This document shows positions 61,219-64,000 of a stretch of 64,000 bases of DNA, in pieces. This DNA comes from a virus. How positions within the stretch are numbered: the stretch's first letter is position 1; the number at the start of each line of letters is the position of its first letter. A model generated the notes under the pieces. That model made no database searches, was not told the origin of the DNA, and saw only the letters and a list, made by a program, of their open reading frames with translations. The position numbers were made by a program, and so were the translations under genes. Where the stretch lies: the IMG/VR virus record IMGVR_UViG_3300036670_000258, positions 33,412 to 97,411 of that record, one strand, 5' to 3'.

Positions 61219-61890
61219 TTATCTCTTGGCAGTAATGATTTCATCTATAATTCCATATTTTAATGCCTCTTCGGCGTTTAACCATAAATCCCGAGTCGCA
61301 TCATTCATTACTTGTTCTGGTTTTTTACCACAATATTGTCCTAACAAATTAAATAATTCTTTGTTAACTTTTTTCCATTCAGCCCAATCAATTTCTGCGT
61401 CTTGAATGTTTCCACTAAATCCTCCAGAAGATTGATGTAACATAGTGGTAGAGTGTCTTAGAGAACTTCTCTTACCTTTAGTTCCAGCTCCTAATAATAC
61501 AGAACCCATCGACGCTGCCATTCCTGTGTTAACTGTTTTTATATCTGAGTTGATATATTCCATTACGTCAACCATAGAAAGACCTGATTTTACAGAACCT
61601 CCTCCAGAATCAATATGCATTGTTATATCTCTTTTATCGACAGAATCCAGAAACATTAATTGCGCCTGTACTATTGTTGACATATTATCATTCACAGTTC
61701 CGGCAACCCATAGAACGCGGTCCATCATAAGTCTTGAAAAAATATCCATCTGTGTTGCTCTCAATTCTCTCTCCTCTAAGATATAGGGGGTCATTGATCC
61801 TTGAATTTGTTTCTTATAATATTCCATAGACATTGAGCTTATATTGTGATCGCTCATTGCGTACTTGTTAAATTCTTTTTCGTGGTTCAT
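61219..61890 (-). CDS. clpP: ClpP-like serine protease
   Basis: Forms the proteolytic barrel fed by Clp ATPases. The catalytic triad is readable: S127 in TGMAASMGSVLL, H152 in TTMLHQSSGG, and D201 in DATRDLWLNAEEAL. ITMHIDSGGGSVKSGLSMVD is the conserved strand-turn. The N-terminal 35 residues are longer than in bacterial ClpP. Length (223 aa) is typical. A Clp AAA+ ATPase lies two genes upstream, suggesting a phage-encoded protease complex acting on host proteins or virion precursors. Confidence 0.9.
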   Translation of the reverse strand: MNHEKEFNKYAMSDHNISSMSMEYYKKQIQGSMTPYILEERELRATQMDIFSRLMMDRVLWVAGTVNDNMSTIVQAQLMFLDSVDKRDITMHIDSGGGSVKSGLSMVDVMEYINSDIKTVNTGMAASMGSVLLGAGTKGKRSSLRHSTTMLHQSSGGFSGNIQDAEIDWAEWKKVNKELFNLLGQYCGKKPEQVMNDATRDLWLNAEEALKYGIIDEIITAKR

Positions 61891-62187
61891 TTATAATTTT
61901 TCTAAAAGTTGTTTTACATTATTACATTTTTCATATTGTTCGTCTTCCACATAGAAATTAATGCTTCTTATAAGTGCCTGTTTGTATGCTTTCTTTGGAA
62001 GTTTTGCAACCATTATAGTTCCATCCTTTGTAATAAAATGACATAACACGATTTCATTAATTTCTCCACTTATATTTTTTGCAATAAAGTCTATAATGTT
62101 GTCATGGAATTGCGAAGTATCTGCTATTAACATTACGTCATCTACATCAATGCTAAAATTTGGAATTTTATACATGCTATCTATCAT
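61891..62187 (-). CDS. YEKC-module small protein 4 (98 aa)
   Basis: The N-terminal 65 residues differ from the other members (KIPNFSIDVDDVMLIADTSQ; VLCHFITKDGTIMVAKLPKK). The C-terminus is the shared module NFYVEDEQYEKCNNVKQLL. It sits directly between clpP and the ThyA-fold gene, overlapping the latter by 4 nt, which is the strongest contextual hint that the module relates to Clp function. Confidence 0.65.
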   Translation of the reverse strand: MIDSMYKIPNFSIDVDDVMLIADTSQFHDNIIDFIAKNISGEINEIVLCHFITKDGTIMVAKLPKKAYKQALIRSINFYVEDEQYEKCNNVKQLLEKL

Positions 62188-63038
62188 ACTTTATTTATAT
62201 TAAGATATTCACATAATATTTTATAATACTCGTGTTTATCTTTGTTATTGTTAACCGCTTCATTTATATTATTTATCATTTTAATACCATGATCAGTGAT
62301 TGTCATATTACCATTTTCAATGTTAAACAGTGGAGTAGTTAAATTCATAGTATATTGACTCACATGTGGATGATCCATTACTATCTTTTCGGCTAGCTCA
62401 TAATGCCTCTGATAAAAATGAATGTTATCCGAGTAGTGATGATATGTTCCTAATTCTAAGTCAGGATACGTTGGCTTAAGCCATAAGTGGACATGCTGCT
62501 GTACTAATGCAAAAAATGGAGCGTCAAACGTAAGACCATAAAAAATGTCATTGGATCTCATTTGCACCTTCATATCTAATACATTATCTCTAATCGAAAA
62601 ATTAAGATACATTGTGCACACAAAATCATTGTTTCCTTTTACCTGATATTTAGGTTGATTTAAGAATGCAATGGCTTGTCTTGAATTTTTATCTGATTTT
62701 AATGTGTCAACTACCCATTGTAGTTGATCTCCAAATAAAAGAGATCCGTAATTTGAATTAATTTCATTTGTTCCCGGATTTGTTATGTTTTTCCAGAATC
62801 CAGAAAATTGATTAATGTAGTCGACATTATTATCCTTGTTTAAATACCATACAAGCTCTCCTGCAAAATATTTAAAGTTAAATTCCCTGTCATTGAAATT
62901 TGCAATTGGAGAGGTTGGATCTACTTTATATCCTTTATACATTAGTTCGGCAACCTCTAATTCCCTTGGAGTAGAAAGCTTTCCATCTAATTTAATGTCG
63001 GAAATTATATTTTGAAATACTTTTGAAAAATTTCTCAT
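62184..63038 (-). CDS. Thymidylate-synthase-fold enzyme, predicted dCMP hydroxymethylase
   Basis: ThyA fold: FAGELVWYL at 58-66, NSNYGSLLFG at 94-103, catalytic C141 (DFVCTMYL), MRSNDIFYGLTFDAPFF at 160-176, and GTYHHYSDNIHFYQ. In E. coli ThyA the aligned RSCDVFLGLPFN ends in N177, which selects dUMP; here it is D172. Asp at this site is the known determinant for dCMP in T4 dCMP hydroxymethylase. The enzyme is therefore predicted to make 5-hydroxymethyl-dCMP for modified DNA; ordinary dTMP synthesis is the alternative. Its neighbours are ClpP, YEKC protein 4 and the Clp ATPase. Confidence 0.7.
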   Translation of the reverse strand: MRNFSKVFQNIISDIKLDGKLSTPRELEVAELMYKGYKVDPTSPIANFNDREFNFKYFAGELVWYLNKDNNVDYINQFSGFWKNITNPGTNEINSNYGSLLFGDQLQWVVDTLKSDKNSRQAIAFLNQPKYQVKGNNDFVCTMYLNFSIRDNVLDMKVQMRSNDIFYGLTFDAPFFALVQQHVHLWLKPTYPDLELGTYHHYSDNIHFYQRHYELAEKIVMDHPHVSQYTMNLTTPLFNIENGNMTITDHGIKMINNINEAVNNNKDKHEYYKILCEYLNINKV

Positions 63039-63064
63039 TTATTTTATTGTTTATTATTATATCA

Positions 63065-64000
63065 TTATTTGATAAAAAGTTTACCATCACCTTTTTTGTG
63101 AGAAATATTATATACTTTATTTCCTTTAACCATAGTTCCTGCAATAATTGAATCAGCTAATAGATCTTCAATATACGTTTGTATTGCTCTCTTTAGGGGT
63201 CTTGCTCCATATTGTGAGTCATATCCATTTTCTGCAATATGTTGCATTGCAGTTTTAGATACTTTTATAAGATATCCTTGTGATTCCATTCTTTTAACAA
63301 CATTTGCAACTTCAATATCTGCAATTTTAATAACGCTTTCGATTGCTAGCGCATCAAATAAAACTATTTCATCAAGTCTGTTTAAGAACTCAGGAGCAAA
63401 CTTATTTTTAAGTTCTTTTCTAATAACTGTTTCCATTTCTAGTTTAAGAGAAGTATTTGAGCTGCTGAATCCAATTCCTCCACCAAATTCTGCAACTCGT
63501 TTTGCACCAACATTACTTGTCATAATGATAATAGTGTTAGTAAAATCTATTGTTCTACCAAGAGTGTCAGTTAATCTACCATCATCAAGAACTTGCAATA
63601 GTGTATTAAAAATATCCGGATGCGCTTTTTCAACTTCATCAAATAATATTACCGAATATGGCTTACGTCTAACTTGTTCTGTTAGTTGACCACCTTGTTC
63701 ATGTCCAATATATCCAGGAGGAGCTCCAATAAGTCGGCTCACATTGAACTTTTCTTGATATTCTGACATATCAATTCTTATGAGCGCATTTTCATTTCCA
63801 AAGTAATATTCAGTTAAAGCTTTAACTGTTTCGGTTTTACCAACGCCAGTTGGTCCAATAAACATAAATGATCCGATTGGTTTTTTAGGAGAGCTTACGC
63901 CTGTTCGACTTCTTTTAATAACCCGACAAAGACCTTCAACTGCTTTGTCTTGTCCAATAATCATCGACTTAAGTTCCTTTTCCATGTCGACTATAATTCG
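63065..64000 (-). CDS. Clp AAA+ ATPase, C-terminal (D2) part, cut by the window edge
   Basis: Only the 3' part is present: the frame remains open to position 64000 beyond the internal ATG at 63983-63985 (the codons before it read RIIVD). Walker A is FIGPTGVGKTET, Walker B is ILFDEVEKAHPD, and sensor/arginine motifs (IIMTSNVGAKR; FLNRLDEIVLFD) and the SQYGARPLKRAIQ sensor-2 follow. This is the ClpA/ClpB/ClpC D2 module. An IGF/IGL-type ClpP-binding loop is not certain: GIGFSSSN at about residues 175-182 of the visible part is a candidate. It probably unfolds substrates for the phage ClpP. Confidence 0.8.
   Translation of the reverse strand, partial: RIIVDMEKELKSMIIGQDKAVEGLCRVIKRSRTGVSSPKKPIGSFMFIGPTGVGKTETVKALTEYYFGNENALIRIDMSEYQEKFNVSRLIGAPPGYIGHEQGGQLTEQVRRKPYSVILFDEVEKAHPDIFNTLLQVLDDGRLTDTLGRTIDFTNTIIIMTSNVGAKRVAEFGGGIGFSSSNTSLKLEMETVIRKELKNKFAPEFLNRLDEIVLFDALAIESVIKIADIEVANVVKRMESQGYLIKVSKTAMQHIAENGYDSQYGARPLKRAIQTYIEDLLADSIIAGTMVKGNKVYNISHKKGDGKLFIK

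Overview
The window is one continuous stretch of an AT-rich, T4-like contractile-tailed phage genome. Every gene I accept lies on the minus strand, so transcription runs from high to low coordinates. Most genes are separated by a few bases or overlap in ATGA or TAATG stop/start junctions. The gene set is diagnostic of a myovirus: gp32 ssDNA-binding protein, zinc-finger/Toprim primase, gp25, gp6, gp53, gp27-like and gp5-like baseplate proteins, collagen-like fibres, and a fibre with an S74 chaperone. A Bacteroidota (probably flavobacterial) host is an inference. It rests on A-rich leaders with little Shine-Dalgarno sequence, very low G+C, a phage-encoded S1-domain protein, and families (DUF6445, DUF2827, large beta-rich virion proteins) that I associate with such phages. 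Capsid, terminase, tail sheath and tape-measure genes are not in the window.

Layout in transcription order (right to left). 64.0-59.96 kb: proteostasis and nucleotide genes (Clp ATPase end, a ThyA-fold enzyme whose substrate residue predicts dCMP, ClpP, small proteins). 59.9-50.5 kb: fibre and host-contact genes (adaptor, coiled-coil fibre, DUF2827 glycosyltransferase, collagen/S74 fibre, 2OG-Fe oxygenase, two-domain glycosyltransferase). 50.4-41.4 kb: a non-structural block of DnaQ-like exonuclease, J-domain protein, PhoH, RNase HII, UV endonuclease, dCMP deaminase and many small proteins. 41.3-39.1 kb: unknown small genes. 39.07-3.7 kb: the baseplate/tail region, interrupted by an S1-like protein and an amidoligase with a pentapeptide-like tail. 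3.7-0 kb: RuvC-like nuclease, gp32, primase.

The most distinctive new signal is regulatory. Five copies of a bipartite element lie in the 43.9-50.5 kb block: TTAACA-N5-TTAACA, then exactly 25 nt from the end of its 18-nt box, then an 18-nt element close to TTGATTATATTTACATAT. Four of them end 18-31 nt before a start codon, and they decide the start of two genes. In two copies a rho-independent terminator fills the 25-nt spacer, so one operon ends inside the promoter of the next. I infer a phage-specific early or middle promoter class with a dedicated activator. A second, weaker motif (GATATATAA) precedes several structural and replication operons and may be a late promoter.

Other points of interest are four small paralogues ending in a UVR-like YEKC module, which may be Clp adaptors; a decayed glycosyltransferase next to a perfect 27-bp inverted repeat; a 19-bp tandem repeat abutting the gp32 start codon, which could be an autogenous operator; and a delta-60 beta-propeller inside an 1834-residue virion protein. 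All functions are assigned from sequence reading alone; no database search was run.
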